Positions 11,573-23,144 of a DNA stretch of 64,000 nt are shown here, piece by piece. How positions within the stretch are numbered: position 1 is the stretch's first letter; each line of letters begins with the position of its first letter. The stretch lies in the NCBI GenBank assembly GCA_004154925.1, contig QJNS01000287.1, positions 1 through 64,000 on the forward strand, given 5' to 3'. A program made the position numbers and the translations under genes. Below the pieces are notes generated by a model. The model ran no database searches. It worked only from the letters and a program-made list of their open reading frames with translations, and was not told the DNA's origin. Origin of the DNA: Monosporascus cannonballus. Its lineage: Eukaryota > Ascomycota > Sordariomycetes > Xylariales.

Positions 11573-14477
11573 AAAAAATATTATTAATTAATTATTAATT
11601 ATAATATATAAATTAATCGGAATAGATTTTAATTTTAATTTTTTTAATTTTACCGTTAAATTTTATTATTATAAAAACAATAATTACTTTAAGTTATATA
11701 AAGTTTTTCGAAATTTTAAAGAAAAATTTAAACGTACAAATTTTATAAAAAGTATACGTATATTAATTTATTAAAATTGTTATATAAAAACGTATTAATA
11801 ATTTTAAATTAATAAAATTTAAATTAAATTAACTTATAATAATTATAAATATATAAAAAAACTTATTTATTAATATAAAGACGTAAGCGTTAAAGTTTTT
11901 TTAAAATTAAAAATATTATGGATAATTATTTTAATTTTAAATTTTTCAAAAATATCGTAATTATTAAATTTATATATAAATATTTATATTAATAAACAAA
12001 TACCGTTAAAATTTATATTATATAATTATTTATTAATTTTTGAAAATAAAGGAAAAATTGATATAATGTAAATAATTATATTTAATTATAATAAAAAAAT
12101 AACTTTAGAAATAATTAAATATATATTGTATTTTTCAATTTATAATTTATAATTTATATTAATCGAAAAAAATATTTTTTGGCTTTACGTTTTAAAATTA
12201 ATAATAATTATTTAATTTAAAAACTTTAATTCCGTATAACGTTATTATAATTAAGAAAAATTTGGAAATATATTTTAAACTTTATTTAATAATAATACAT
12301 AATATTATTAAAAATATTTTTCGAAAATTAAAATAATTTTTAATATAAATAATTAAATTATTTAATTTTACGTTCCAAATTGTTTATTTTATTAATAATA
12401 TTTAAAATATTTTTTCGAAATTATTATTAATTATTAAATTTTAGCTTTTTAATTTTTATAAACCTTTTTAATTAAAAGATTTATAATTGTTATAATAATA
12501 TCGTAAATAACTTTTTTAACTTATTATATTTACTTAAATTATTTTTCTTTTTAATAATATTTATTTTTAAATCATTATTATTAAAAATAATTTTAGATAA
12601 TTTTAAACATTTTATTATTATAAATAAAATAAAGATATTATTAATTTAATTATTTAATTTTATAATTTTAAATAAAACATTTTGTATTTATATTAATATT
12701 TTTTTATTATATTAAAAATAATATATTCAACGATAATAATATTTTATTAAACAGAATTTATATTTAATATATATTATTATTTATATATTTTACGAAATAA
12801 CGGATATTCATTTTAAATTTTAATTTTTTAGGTATTTTATAATTTAATAAATAAGTTTTTATAAGTATATAAATTTTTAATCCTAAAAATATAATATTTA
12901 TTAAATTTATTTTTAACTTTTTTTCGGAAATAAATATTTTATTTTTTAATTATTAATTTATTAAAAATTTAAATAAAAACGTTTTAATTTAAAATATAAA
13001 TAAATATATAATTAATAGTATATATAATTAATTTTAGTATTTCCGGTTATAAATTTAAAAAGATTATTAATAATTAAATAATATATTTTTATAATAATTA
13101 CGCTTTTAACGTATTTAGAAATATTTATGTATTTTTTAATATATAAAAATAAAAATTTATAAAAAATATTTATATTAAAAAGTTATTTTCGAAATTTATT
13201 TTTAAAGGAAAACTTATTATTTAATATAATTTTTTTAATTTTAATATAAACTTATTTTCTAAAAAAAAGGTATTATATTTATTATAATAATTAAAATTTA
13301 TTTGTTTCATTTTAAAATATAATTAATTTTAATTTTAATAATTAAATAAATAATAATTAATACTTTTAATATGCGTTAAAAACGTTATCCAATTTGCAAA
13401 AATAATATATATTATATGAAATAATATATTTTTTAACCGGTTATAATTAATATATTTTCTTTCGTTTTAGTAATTTAATAATTTTAATATTAAATTAATA
13501 AAAATAAATATATTTTCGTTCCGGTAATTATTGATATTATTTTTCGGAAGCTATATAATTTTAAATATATAAATGTTCGGTATTAAAATATAAAATTTTT
13601 TTAAAACTTTTTAAACGAAATTTAGAATTATTATTATAAAGTTTTTATTATAGGATAAATTTAAAAAATAAAAACTTTTAAAATAAGGGTTCCGGAACGA
13701 AATTCTTATTTTTGCGTTCGAAAATAACTTTATTTTTTAAATTGTTTTTATCCTTTAAAATAATAACAATAAGGTTTTTTTATAATTAGATAAATTATTA
13801 ACATAATATCATTATTATTATTTTTCAGCGTTATTTTAATATAATATATAATAAATTAATATTTAATTTAATTAATTTTGATTATTTTGGTATTTAACGC
13901 CTGATAATATATAATATCGGTTTTATAGTTTTAATAAATTTTAATTTATTAAAATAATTTATATAAAATTAAGTTAATATATATTTTAAGGATATATAAA
14001 TAATCTTTTTAAAAAAAGGTATTGAATTTTTTTAACGATATAATAACTATAATTTTTCGTATATTTTCGCTTACGATATCGAAATAATTTTTTCGGTTAA
14101 AAGCTTTTTATTAATTTTCGATAAATATAAATTAAACAAATCAGTTTTACCATTTTTATATGAAAATCGGACTAAATATTTAATAAAATAAAGTTTTTTA
14201 GCTTATATTTAATAATAATACCGTTAATTTATGGGCTTATCAAAAGTTTGATTATAAAAATCGTTAAAATTAATTAAAAAATTTATAGCTTATTTTCCTT
14301 TTATAAAATTTTAATCTTTTTTTGTTAAAGAAAAATTTTCGAAATATATTTATTTACTTTTTTTTAATTTTAAGAATTTTATTTTACTTGTTAGGTTTAA
14401 TATTTCCGTTAATATAAAGGTACTTTTTAAAAAAATACTTTTTTTATAATAATATTTTGGCGTAAGGTAATTATTAT

Positions 14478-14570
14478 TATTATTATTGCCGTTATTCCGA
14501 TTGTTATTATTTTGGTTATTATTATTTTGGTTATTTAAAAATATATCCGTTTAATTAGGATTTTTTTTAT
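14478..14570 (-). pseudogene. Asparagine-rich linker remnant in Copia gag-pol
   Basis: On the minus strand this tract reads as alternating NNQNNNN-type runs with no stops. Its place near the 5' side of the coding region (between right LTR and RT) fits a gag or protease linker. It supports the minus orientation. Confidence 0.45.
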
Positions 14571-15559
14571 TTAAAATAATATTAAACGTTTTCCGTAATA
14601 ATTATTTTATAATAATGTCTTAAGTTTTTCGTAATCGCATATAATTTCGGAATTATTTTACCAATATTTATACGTGTAAAAATTTAATAAAAATTTTATT
14701 TTTAAATATAATTCTTTTTATTTTAATCCTTTAAGTAATAAAAAATCGAATAAGTAAATATTAATAACTTTTAAAAAATTAAAATAATTATAATAATTTA
14801 TAATAGTTAATATTTGAAATTCTGTAATTTTAATATATATTTTTTAATATGTAAATAATTAAGTATTTATTTAGATTCTATTAATTTTTAATGTTTATTT
14901 ATATCGAATATTAACCTTGTAAATTCGAACGTTATTATTACGCTTAAATTTATTTTTTAAAATAATTAGCTTTTTGTGAAATATAACTTTTTTTAATATA
15001 CCTAATAATACTTAAAGTATACGGATTAATTTAAAAATATGTTAATTTTAGCGAAGGCCGTTTTTTAAGCAATATATAAAAATTATTTCTTATTATATGC
15101 CTTTAAGGCCTTTTCGAATTTCGAATAATTTGGGTTATTTAGGACATATTTCTTAATTATTTTATTTTGGAAATAATAAAGTTTAAGAAAAATCGGTATC
15201 GTTAATAAAGGTAATATTTGGGATACGTTAGGGTTAATATATACCTATAATATGCTAGTTTTCGTATTAACGTAAAATTCGAAAATATTATATTTTTTAA
15301 GGGTCCCTTTTCTAAATAAATACCTAGGAACGCGTTTTAAAAAGGATTCGTTAAAAATTTTTAATTGGGTAATTATGGCTTTAGAAATAATATAAAGGGT
15401 AAGCGGGCTAAAATAACTAAAAGCGTAATAGCTAGGTGATGGATATTTTTAGTGACAGAGCAGTAAATATACCGCAAGGGCGATAGCGAGGTTCCGAATA
15501 ACTTTAATAAAATGTATATAATAAGTATATCAAAGCGCGGCTAGAAAAAAGTGCGGACC

Positions 15560-15570
15560 GGGTTCATAAT
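15560..15570 (-). promoter_or_regulatory. Copia primer-binding site (half-tRNA-iMet type)
   Basis: The plus strand GGGTTCATAAT directly abuts the inner edge of the right LTR. It matches an initiator-methionine tRNA anticodon loop (GGGCTCATAA) with one C to T change. The element's minus strand would therefore pair with an internally cleaved tRNA-iMet, a priming mode known from some Ty1/Copia elements. Confidence 0.55.
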
Positions 15571-15809
15571 TATAAGACCTTGCATCACATACAAAAGCAT
15601 ATAACTGAAGAAAAGATATATTAAAGGTTGCCTAACCTCTAAAAGGTCCTAGCTAAAAGGTAAGGGTAGCGAACCCTCCTTTTATACATGTAAATACAAC
15701 TGTAGCTAAGAGGAAAAGATACCGGGGGTGCATAAAGTAGCCTTGTTTCAGTAGGTGATCAAACTAAGCCAAGGCTTAGCTGTTTGATCGACTTCAGCTG
15801 GGTCTGACA
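15571..15809 (-). repeat. 5' LTR of the Copia element (right copy)
   Basis: This 239-bp copy retains more G and C than the left one at its outer end (GGTCTGACA) and is followed by GGTTT (15810-15814). Since the element reads on the minus strand, this is its 5' LTR. Confidence 0.93.
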
Positions 15810-16291
15810 GGTTTCGAATGCGAACTTTCGCACGGCGGCATTTAGAATAACGATGTCAAAGACAAGACAGTTCGCCCTGAACTTACCGTGCGAATGCCTG
15901 AATTGAGTCGTACGACCTCAAGTCCAGTTACCAGACTTTGATGTTCGCTTTTTGGTGCTATGCCCGCAGTTCGGAGGCAGCAGCTTCTCCTTCTTCAGGA
16001 GAGCGGATAGCGGGGATTAAAGTAAAATAGGTTGAATGAAAGCAGTTGACGGGAAGCTTCGAAACCAAGTCCAGCATTGCCCCCCGTGATTGTAGCAACC
16101 TTGCTGGAAAGATCAGTTGTCTGGGGAAGAGGTTGAGGCCTGGCACGGAATTGGTTGTGAAAGAAGACATTAGGGAAGAATGGAGCGTTCGAGGGCTCTA
16201 GATCTTTGACCCGACCATGATTTTGGTGCAGAGAAATCAATGCCCCGCGATAAGATCCGGCTAAGACGAAGGCGAGGGTTCCGAATCCCAT

Positions 16292-16529
16292 GAGTGCAGA
16301 GGCTCAGTAAAGGCCGGTAAAACATTCAGCAGATATAGCGTGATGCGTAACGTCCGTCGGCTCTAGAAGCCCTAGTTAAGTCTTCACCACACAGAAGCTA
16401 TTCTCAAAATGGCATACAATTATATCCTGGAAGCAAAGAATTATTCCCTGGACTTTCCTTGGAACGGGATATAATCTATCGCAGAATCAGCTTGTGTGTG
16501 TTACGGGGGGGGGGGGGTGNNNNNNNNNN

Positions 16530-16562
<33 letters not shown>

Positions 16563-16875
16563 CCCCCCCCCCCGCCCCCCCCCCCCCCCCCCCCCCGCCC
16601 CCCCACGCTGAAGACAAGGCCCAAATCGGCAAACAATCTCATCTGTTTAGCCACCTCTCTCCTATGCATGCTCTTCGTCGAACCCCTCATCTGGCGGTAG
16701 AACTACGCAGCTTCAGACAAGTCTGCCTTGCGGCTTTATCACAGATCCCCTCAGCCATCAAGTGGCCTAATTCCGGGGGCCGTGCATTAGCTGCCATTGA
16801 GTGACGTATGTGAAGCGAATGCTTAGGTGACTCTATGGGCGAGGCACACAATGCTCACGCCGCATAGAAGCGATG
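16292..16875. other. Divergent intergenic region with assembly gap
   Basis: This interval separates the starts of the minus-strand SDR pseudogene and the plus-strand transcription-factor pseudogene, so it was probably a bidirectional promoter. It contains the homopolymer-flanked gap at 16505-16604. The proline- and glycine-rich reading frames across the gap are artefacts. Confidence 0.6.
16505..16604. other. Assembly gap (10 N) flanked by poly-G and poly-C
   Basis: Thirteen G (16505-16517) lie left of ten N (16520-16529). A C-run of about 75 bases with scattered single G lies to the right. The change from G to C across the gap suggests that reads of opposite strand orientation meet in a homopolymer. 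The true sequence and length here are unknown. Confidence 0.95.
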
Positions 16876-18318
16876 ATGACTTTCGTGATCGACTAGCGCA
16901 GGGAAGCCCGACCCAGAATTGCGTAGGCTCATCAGAAGCCACGTAATGCTGGGAAAGAACCGTGGGAAGACTCTGCGCCCAAGGAGGCGACAGCAGAGGG
17001 TGGTATGAGATTCATCTCCAAGTTGTGATGAGAGTCCAAATGAGCCGTTGGACTCATCCAAGCAAGACCCTTAGTCTGTCATCCCCCGCAAGGTCTGCTC
17101 GGATCTGTCCACGGTCCGATTCGCCGACGCTGTAGAGCCTTACGCCGTTGAGATTGTTCTGCAGTGTGAGTTAACTCACAACCAAGGCCCCCCTGTTTTT
17201 AGCGTTCGCCGCAAGCTACGGCTATCTGCTACCTAGGGCATGGTGATGCTTAACAAAATGATCATTAGTCTCATCCATCGCGAAACGAACCCTGTTCCCC
17301 CTCGAGTCTTGTATAGTCTTCGACAAGGGAAGAAATGGGGATAGAACCCTTGGCATTCGGCCTCATCTATCGTCATGCCCTGATCTTCTCAACGCATGAA
17401 TATTTCGACACAGCCATACGTGGCAAGAATTGCACTGTTAGCCAACGGGCATTGCCGCATTTTTTAAAAACGTTTCGGCTGCTTCGCAAAAGCCTCCTTC
17501 ATGGCAATAACCAAACGAGACTTTCAACCACAACCGTGGTCTTGACCTTGGCTGCACATTCGCATTACGTGGGCGATTTAAATCCGCCAAGCATTATTTG
17601 CATGGTCTTTGCAAGATAGTTAACTTAAGAGGAGGGGTAACAGCATTCAGGGACAACGCTAAGATTCTGGTCGAAATACTTAGGTAAGAACCTTACCTGG
17701 TCTGTGAGTTTCATGTAAGACCAAGCCAGCCCTACTTTCCATCCGGGTGCGATATAGGAATTGCGCTCGATAGGGGCTCCAAGCCCGTGTTCTTTAACGA
17801 TGCCTCTGGGGAGTCTCGCCCACCGTATCCTGATCACGCTTCGCTTCTCCTTTTAACGAAGCCCGTGGTGGCAGACTTGCTGCACGACTCCGACAATTTC
17901 CTCGCCAACATCGATGGAACGCTAGCCAGCGCTTGGAGAGTCCTGGCAAGATTCTGTCGCCTGGTCAATCCCGCTGCTAAATCTAAGTACCTGATCTCTA
18001 CAGACATCTACCTAGACACGATGGTTTCAATCATGTACAGCCTTATTCATATGGGATTCAAGGAGGGGTCTGCCGACGAAGCAATGCGCCTAGGCCTTTT
18101 GGCCCTTTCGACCAGCCTCTTTCTTCAGTGGAACAGCTTGGGCAAGCGTACACTGACCTCGCCTTTACATACAGAAAGTCCCTTGCCAAATTAGTACCCT
18201 CACATCTGTCTTGGCCTACCTTTGCATTTGGCTTTTCGTGATTGGGGCCGTTTCCGTATTTGGAACTGCCGACGTTAAGTGGCTGAAGTACTGGCTGCAG
18301 GCCAACATCAACTTATAA
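16876..18318 (+). pseudogene. Fungal transcription factor (DUF3468 type) pseudogene
   Basis: Several frames on the plus strand together spell this family. The N-terminal block LIRSHVMLGKNRGKT (near 16930-16980) is followed by RKVCSDLSTVRFADAVEP (near 17085-17140), CTVSQRALPHFLK, LRGGVTAFRDNAKILVEILR (near 17630-17690), then GIALDRGSKPVFFND and the C-terminal domain from 17787. The end is SWPTFAFW, then VFGTADVKWLKYWLQANIN and a TAA at 18316-18318. A probable intron begins at the GTAAG after EILR. An early TAG and frameshifts near 17000, 18148 and 18228 kill it. No Zn2Cys6 cluster is visible. Such proteins often regulate neighbouring metabolic genes. Confidence 0.85.
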
Positions 18319-18767
18319 GGAATTCATGGATCGATATGCGGGGTGTTTTGAGGACCTTTATGTGAATCGGTCTAGATCACGACCTGCTGGGACAGGAGGT
18401 TTTCGATTCTACGTTTCTTGAATTCGGCACCCGTAGGCTTGGCAATACGCGTCCTTGTGGTGCCGCTGAGGAATAGGAAGGAGTTCGGCGAAATTAGACC
18501 AAGACACGCAAGAAGTGACTGTACGGACATATCAAATCAATCATGGCTGTCTATTCCTCCATCTTCTTTCTCAGTGACGATCCTTTCTATGTATACGGCT
18601 GTTCTAGAGAGAAACGAGAGGGTAAGAAAGCGATACAATACAGTCTCCCTAACTCTCAATACTCAAGCATAGGCAATAACTTCTACCAAGCTGTCTATGG
18701 GGAGCTGGCTGGAGGTGCGTAGTTGCTGGTGCTTGGGTTTAAAACTACAATACGCTGGTGCTGATAC
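18319..18767. other. Spacer between two convergent pseudogenes
   Basis: Lies between the 3' ends of the transcription-factor and MFS pseudogenes. An 84-codon plus-strand ORF at 18418-18672 has no recognisable domain and is probably chance. Confidence 0.5.
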
Positions 18768-20534
18768 TCAAAGATTCTCAACTTCAAAGTTTTTCTGAAG
18801 CCATTCCCCATATCTCCAAAATAGTACTGGTATGGGGAGCATGGCGGTAGTGACGAATCCTAGCAGGCTGTTTCCCCAGCCTACCCCTAGTCTACTAAAC
18901 GTTCTCGATCCCGCGAGTGATAGGAGACAGCCACCAATAGATCGCACTACCGTATTGTCACGGAAAAGGGCACCCCTAGCTAGGGTTTTCGGGTGATTGT
19001 TATTCCTTCCCGGAGCCCTATATCAGTGGATCGCCCACAACAAATGGGATCAACGCTTCCTAGCTTTAGACAAGTCAATATATCCTCAAGAGCTGTGCAC
19101 CTGATCCTTAGTAAGTGTGACACGTATTACCCACCAAAGCACTACTAGAGTATATGCTGAAACAGTCAATGAGGTACGGGCATATCGACATGAACATGAT
19201 CACATTGCCAATCCCATCACCATCATGCCGAAAATTGGCACAATCCCAGTGGATACGGTATTCCGCCGCGTACCTGTAGATGAACAAGCCTACCGGGAGA
19301 AAAAAATACTACTAACTGGGGTAAGCTGGAGGCGTATCACTGGCTTCAACTCCTTTCTACTAGCGGTGCCTTTCTTGATGGCGCGATCGGCGGTAATTTA
19401 AGTGACCAAGATACCGAGGATGGAGGCTATAGCAATACTCTGAGAGACAAAGCCGGAAATGCTACCGGAAATGCTACAGGTAATGCCATATTGTTGGCTA
19501 AAAGCCTTAGTCACCGACGAAAACATATGATATATGTGCCAGTAGACGACCGCCAGGTATAATGCGCTGATGAGCCCTATGGCTGATAGAAATAATATTT
19601 TTATTGGGTGTACAATACCGTGTTTAAATTTGGCCTGGCGGTGTCAACCCGGTACCAGGCTTGTGGCGAAGATTCGGGTTGGTCCTCTTCAGGCGGTCGA
19701 TCTTGCGTTGCAAGAGAAAGGGGGGTGTATGTCTCATTGCCAAAGAGGAACATGATGACGTTCACCACCGCGCTAATGATCACCATGAGCCAGAGAATTC
19801 AGCGCCATCATTTCGCATTACGAAGGGAACCAGCAATCACCAGTCCAATAACAGGACCCAAGGGCAACCCGACCGCGAACCCAGCCATAAACGCGCCTCG
19901 CTTCTCCCCGGGACCAATTCGGCAATCGAAGCGCCCCCATTGGTAATCGGACAAGAACAAAGAAACCTGCGAAAAATCTACATAAGACGAGGGCACCGAG
20001 TGACGGTGCAAGAACGTAAGCCGTATTAAAAAAAAATGACGAAGCCAACGTTCGCAACGTGATAGATGATAAGACGGCAGTCGATCTCAGCGAGGGGTGA
20101 CAGAAGCCGAAGTCCGAAAGCTGACCGAACGTATGGGTCCAGAATAGTTTGATTCGTAGGATGTTGATGGACTTACTCCTAGGACAAAAACTGACACGAC
20201 GAATGCAGCGAGTTCGTGGCTAGTATTCTGGAGCTTGCTTGACTTGCGGGACTACGGGATTGTGTGATCTAGACTAGCTGAATCGCTCCTTCGAAAACAA
20301 TAATACGTGCGTAACAATTACATGACGGCAATAGGACCAGAAAGGCCAGGAAAGTGAGAATGTTGGCGTTGGTGAAAATGCTCCAACTCGACCAATTGTA
20401 CGGACACTCGGGATCGTCATAGCCTGACCTCCATCCGAAATGGGTGCCTCCACGAGCAATTCCTTATGCGCGTCCGCTAGCTGGAGTAGATCGGTATCTG
20501 TTATGGAAGGGTCGCATGGAGATAAAGGAGTCAT
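18768..20534 (-). pseudogene. MFS transporter (DHA1-like) pseudogene
   Basis: Read on the minus strand in several frames. An N-terminal tail from 20534 leads to the DPECPYNWS motif that precedes TM1 in fungal DHA1 transporters. It continues with LGALVLCRFFAGFF, PGEKRGAFMAGFAVG with LGPVIGLVIAG (the MFS motif C region, near 19870-19815), WLMVIISAVVNVIMFLFGNE, a cytosolic loop, ISGISGFVSQSIAIASILG, then VPIFGMMVMGLA and the C-terminal GWGNSLLGFVTTAMLPIPV with FWRYGEWLQKNFEVENL and a TGA at 18768-18770. Full length is represented, but frameshifts (for example near 20400 and 19980) and in-frame stops prevent translation. The expected role was export of small molecules at the plasma membrane. Confidence 0.88.
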
Positions 20535-21489
20535 CCTGCTATGCTGACTTAGTTAAACGGGAGTTTAAGGATGCAGTTGTACTGCGGCTGTAGGGTCGTG
20601 TATCCGTCGAAACTCATGCATCGCCATAGGGTTCATTGACGACAAACTGGTGGAATGTCGCCATGCTAAGCTAGCTGGAGCGTGAATGGTGAGATACCAG
20701 TTAGGCGGCATTCGTGATTCATATATGAAAAGGAAGGAAACGAGGTTAGGACTACAACCGAGCGACAAGGTGGCCGGAGGAGTATTGGTGTTCATGGTTA
20801 GAATTGCTTGAAGTTAGCAGACCTTCCTTCACAGCGAAAAGCTGATTCCTAGCTTCCCGTACATTATATGCATAATTACGCCGTGTCGGATCAATGCCCC
20901 TAAACAAACTGCGTCGGAAGGGTTCCCCGAGCCTAACCCTCCACTCACCTACCATTCCTGCGCGTCTGCTGCGCGGGAGCTCCATTTCCAGACATATTTG
21001 AATAACCCCATGTGGCTTGGGCTAGGCAAAAAGCTGGGTGCCCTCATTGAAACGAGCTGTTTGAGATAAGGGTCAGAAGTAAAGCATCCGAGAGGAACTC
21101 CTCACCAATGCTTTTTAGAGAGCTGCTTATGTCCTCTGTATATATAAATGACGGCTACATAGTAAACAGCAGCCCACTAGTTTTGCCGCTCACCGGTGGG
21201 GTTCCCTTTTGGGGATTGTATTCACTGTAGACTCTCGGTCACCTTGGTGTTCGAGATGATAACATCGCAAGCCTGTATCTATCTTAAGGCTCGCTAATTA
21301 CGATTGGCGAAACCCTTTTTCTTTGCTCGGTTACCGTTTGTCCCGACAACCTCTTAGGGCACTCGTACATACTTGACCAGAGTCAAAGAACCTTTCGTAT
21401 CTTCTAGAATACGTCGTAGATCGTGATTCCCCGCCCATTCGCAAAATGATTTTGACAATAGCTGTTGCACCTGCTAGAAATTGCCCTAG
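20535..21489. other. Intergenic region
   Basis: Short ORFs on the minus strand (20565-20795, 20752-20985) have no recognisable domains and no supporting splice structure. No RNA gene or repeat was recognised. Confidence 0.45.
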
Positions 21490-22530
21490 TTGCCCGGTTA
21501 CCGGGCCCGTTAAGCCCGCCGAGGCCGCCGTGATGAACCTAGCTGCCTTAACTGCTGTATCGTCGACTGGGAGCTCGGCGGAATAAATCGTTCGTAAAGC
21601 CGAGAAAAGGGGTATATATAGGGTATAATAGTCGCTATGTATGTATGAATAACCTTTATTCCAGATAGCATTGGCATCCAAATTTCCACCGTTACAGAAC
21701 ACATTAAACCTCACAGTTTAGCCGCCCGGGCCTGTCGGGCTTGTAAATAAGGCTGCCGTAACTGCCTTAACCGCCTTAGCCGCCGGAACCGCCCTAAATG
21801 CTGAGCTGTTCCAGCTGTTGTAATTACGTTTCCTACCCAAATAACCATTTACGACAAGCAATACCTGCTATAGCTGCCTTGATTACCCTAACTACCTGGG
21901 CCTGTAATTGCTGCAACTTCCGCAACTACCTTAGCTAACTTAGCTGTTGCGGCTGCCTTAGCTATTACAACTACCGCAACTTAGCTGTTATACCTGCCGG
22001 GCCTATAGCCCCCGGGTCCGCCGCAACTGCCCCAACCTCCCTAACTGCTGCAGCTACCAGGGCTGTAATTATGGCTGCTGGGCCGCTTAGCTGCTATAGC
22101 GGCCGCAACTACCCTACCTGTCGGGGCTGTAACTGCCCTAGCTATTATAGCTGCCCTAGCTGTTATAACTGCCTGGTCAGCCGTAACTCCCCTAGTTGCC
22201 GGGGCAGCCGGGCTTGCCGCAATTATTTTAGCTAACCTTAACTACCTAAGACCCCCTATAACCCGAATATACTACTGACGACTATTACCAGAAGCGGATG
22301 TGGCAACCGCCCTAGCTGTTGTAAACCACTTTAGCTGCTTTAGTTACCCTGGTTGATATAACTGCCGTAACTGCTTTAGCTGCATTAGCTTTTACAGCTG
22401 CCGCGATTGCCGCCCCTGCCTTAGCTGTTATAATTACCTCGCTGATTTGATCGTTACAACTAGCGTACTTGCCCTAACCCGTTATAGCTGCCGGAACAAC
22501 CGGAACTGCCCTAATTCTATTAGCTGTTGT
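21490..22530. repeat. Degenerate 9-bp tandem repeat field
   Basis: The sequence falls into successive 9-mers close to CCTTAGCTG, TTATAACTG and CCGTAACTG over roughly 1 kb. Examples are CTGCCTTAG-CTGTTATAA near 22425 and CCCTAGCTA-TTATAGCTG near 22135. Units drift but the 9-bp phase is kept over long stretches. A 9-bp period is three codons. On the minus strand part of it reads as (Ala/Gly)-x-x repeats, as in the ORF through 21714-21331, so it may be a decayed low-complexity coding repeat or a minisatellite. Confidence 0.75.
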
Positions 22531-23080
22531 CGTGTCTGAAAAGTGCTGGAAAATGTGATGACCCCCCACCATAGTGGGACTCTATTAGATCTTGTAGCTG
22601 TCGACGTTAGGTAGGAGAATTATGTGCTAAAATCTTAAGTTAAGTTCTATGGTTAATTTGCTCTAGCAGGGAAGAACCAAGTGCGCTTTTAGGTCAGCTA
22701 CAATAAGGCTATGCCATGCATTGAACTCTCAGAGCTTGTATTTTTAACGGCGCTCTTTAATGAGGTTCTCAACAAGATCTGCTGGAGTTACCACCCTCCC
22801 CCCCTTTTCTATTTTCTACGGTTACCGACAAATAATTATGATAAAGGCACTCCGTATTACTTTAGAACGTTTATTACTTAGTTATGTGTGCTCAAGTGTT
22901 GCAATTCTTCACTCTGGGGGGTTCTGCTCTGATTGGGAGTGCTGTTGGACTAGCTACATAAGTGGTTTCTCCTAGCTGATATAGCCTGTTGGCGTCTTGT
23001 TCCTGCAATCCGAGGGCCACAAATCAAAGTCCTTTTGACCCTTTCAACGCTCCAACAAACACATCACCACATCTGCCGAT
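22531..23080. other. Intergenic region
   Basis: No gene recognised. A 71-codon plus-strand ORF at 22760-22975 lacks any known domain. Confidence 0.45.
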
Positions 23081-23144
23081 ATTATGATTAAATATCATCC
23101 GTGGGTACTCGTGGTAGTGCAGATGGGTGGCTAGTACAAACCCA
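23081..23144 (-). mobile_element. Relic terminus of the same hAT-type family as the MITE
   Basis: The reverse complement begins TGGGTTTGTACTAGCC and continues into ACCCACGGATGATATTT-AATCATAA. It closely matches the left 60 bp of the MITE at 30964 (TAGGGTTTGCAATGGG ... CCCACGGATGATATTTTC). The partner terminus and target duplication were not found. Confidence 0.5.

Larger units (their letters stand above)
10006..15809 (-). mobile_element. Ty1/Copia LTR retrotransposon, RIP-degraded, inserted in the SDR gene
   Basis: A 5.8-kb element has 239-bp LTRs (10006-10244 and 15571-15809) and a 5-bp target duplication GGTTT (10001-10005 and 15810-15814). Coding features read on the minus strand: an Asn/Gln-rich stretch near 14570-14478, an RT active-site remnant FFYVNNII (11572-11555 plus flank, YVDD with both Asp changed to Asn), and an RNase H-end-like segment near 10680-10600. 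A primer-binding site complementary to an initiator-Met anticodon loop lies inside the right LTR, giving the same orientation. The interior is extremely AT-rich and non-coding, while the LTRs remain near normal composition. Confidence 0.93.
9381..16291 (-). pseudogene. Short-chain dehydrogenase/reductase pseudogene split by a Copia insertion
   Basis: The N-terminal half (16291-15810) carries the Rossmann motif TGGNAGLG and later an LNAA motif in a DIVILNAAV context. The C-terminal half (10005-9381) carries the active-site region GRLIISGAA and the catalytic YNTSK (9759-9773). The halves join at the duplicated GGTTT that flanks the Copia element, where the reading runs from FAFE into T-A-R. A 48-bp intron (9451-9498, GTAAGT...CAG) leads to a last exon ending at a TGA (9381-9383). 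Other lesions are frameshifts near 16035, 15880 and 9950, and stops including a TAA at 9846-9848. The family comprises NAD(P)-dependent oxidoreductases of the retinol-dehydrogenase-like type. The substrate is unknown. Confidence 0.9.

Noticed and set aside
16487..16804. Polyproline and polyglycine ORFs around the N gap
   Set aside because: They are translations of the homopolymer runs and of N bases.
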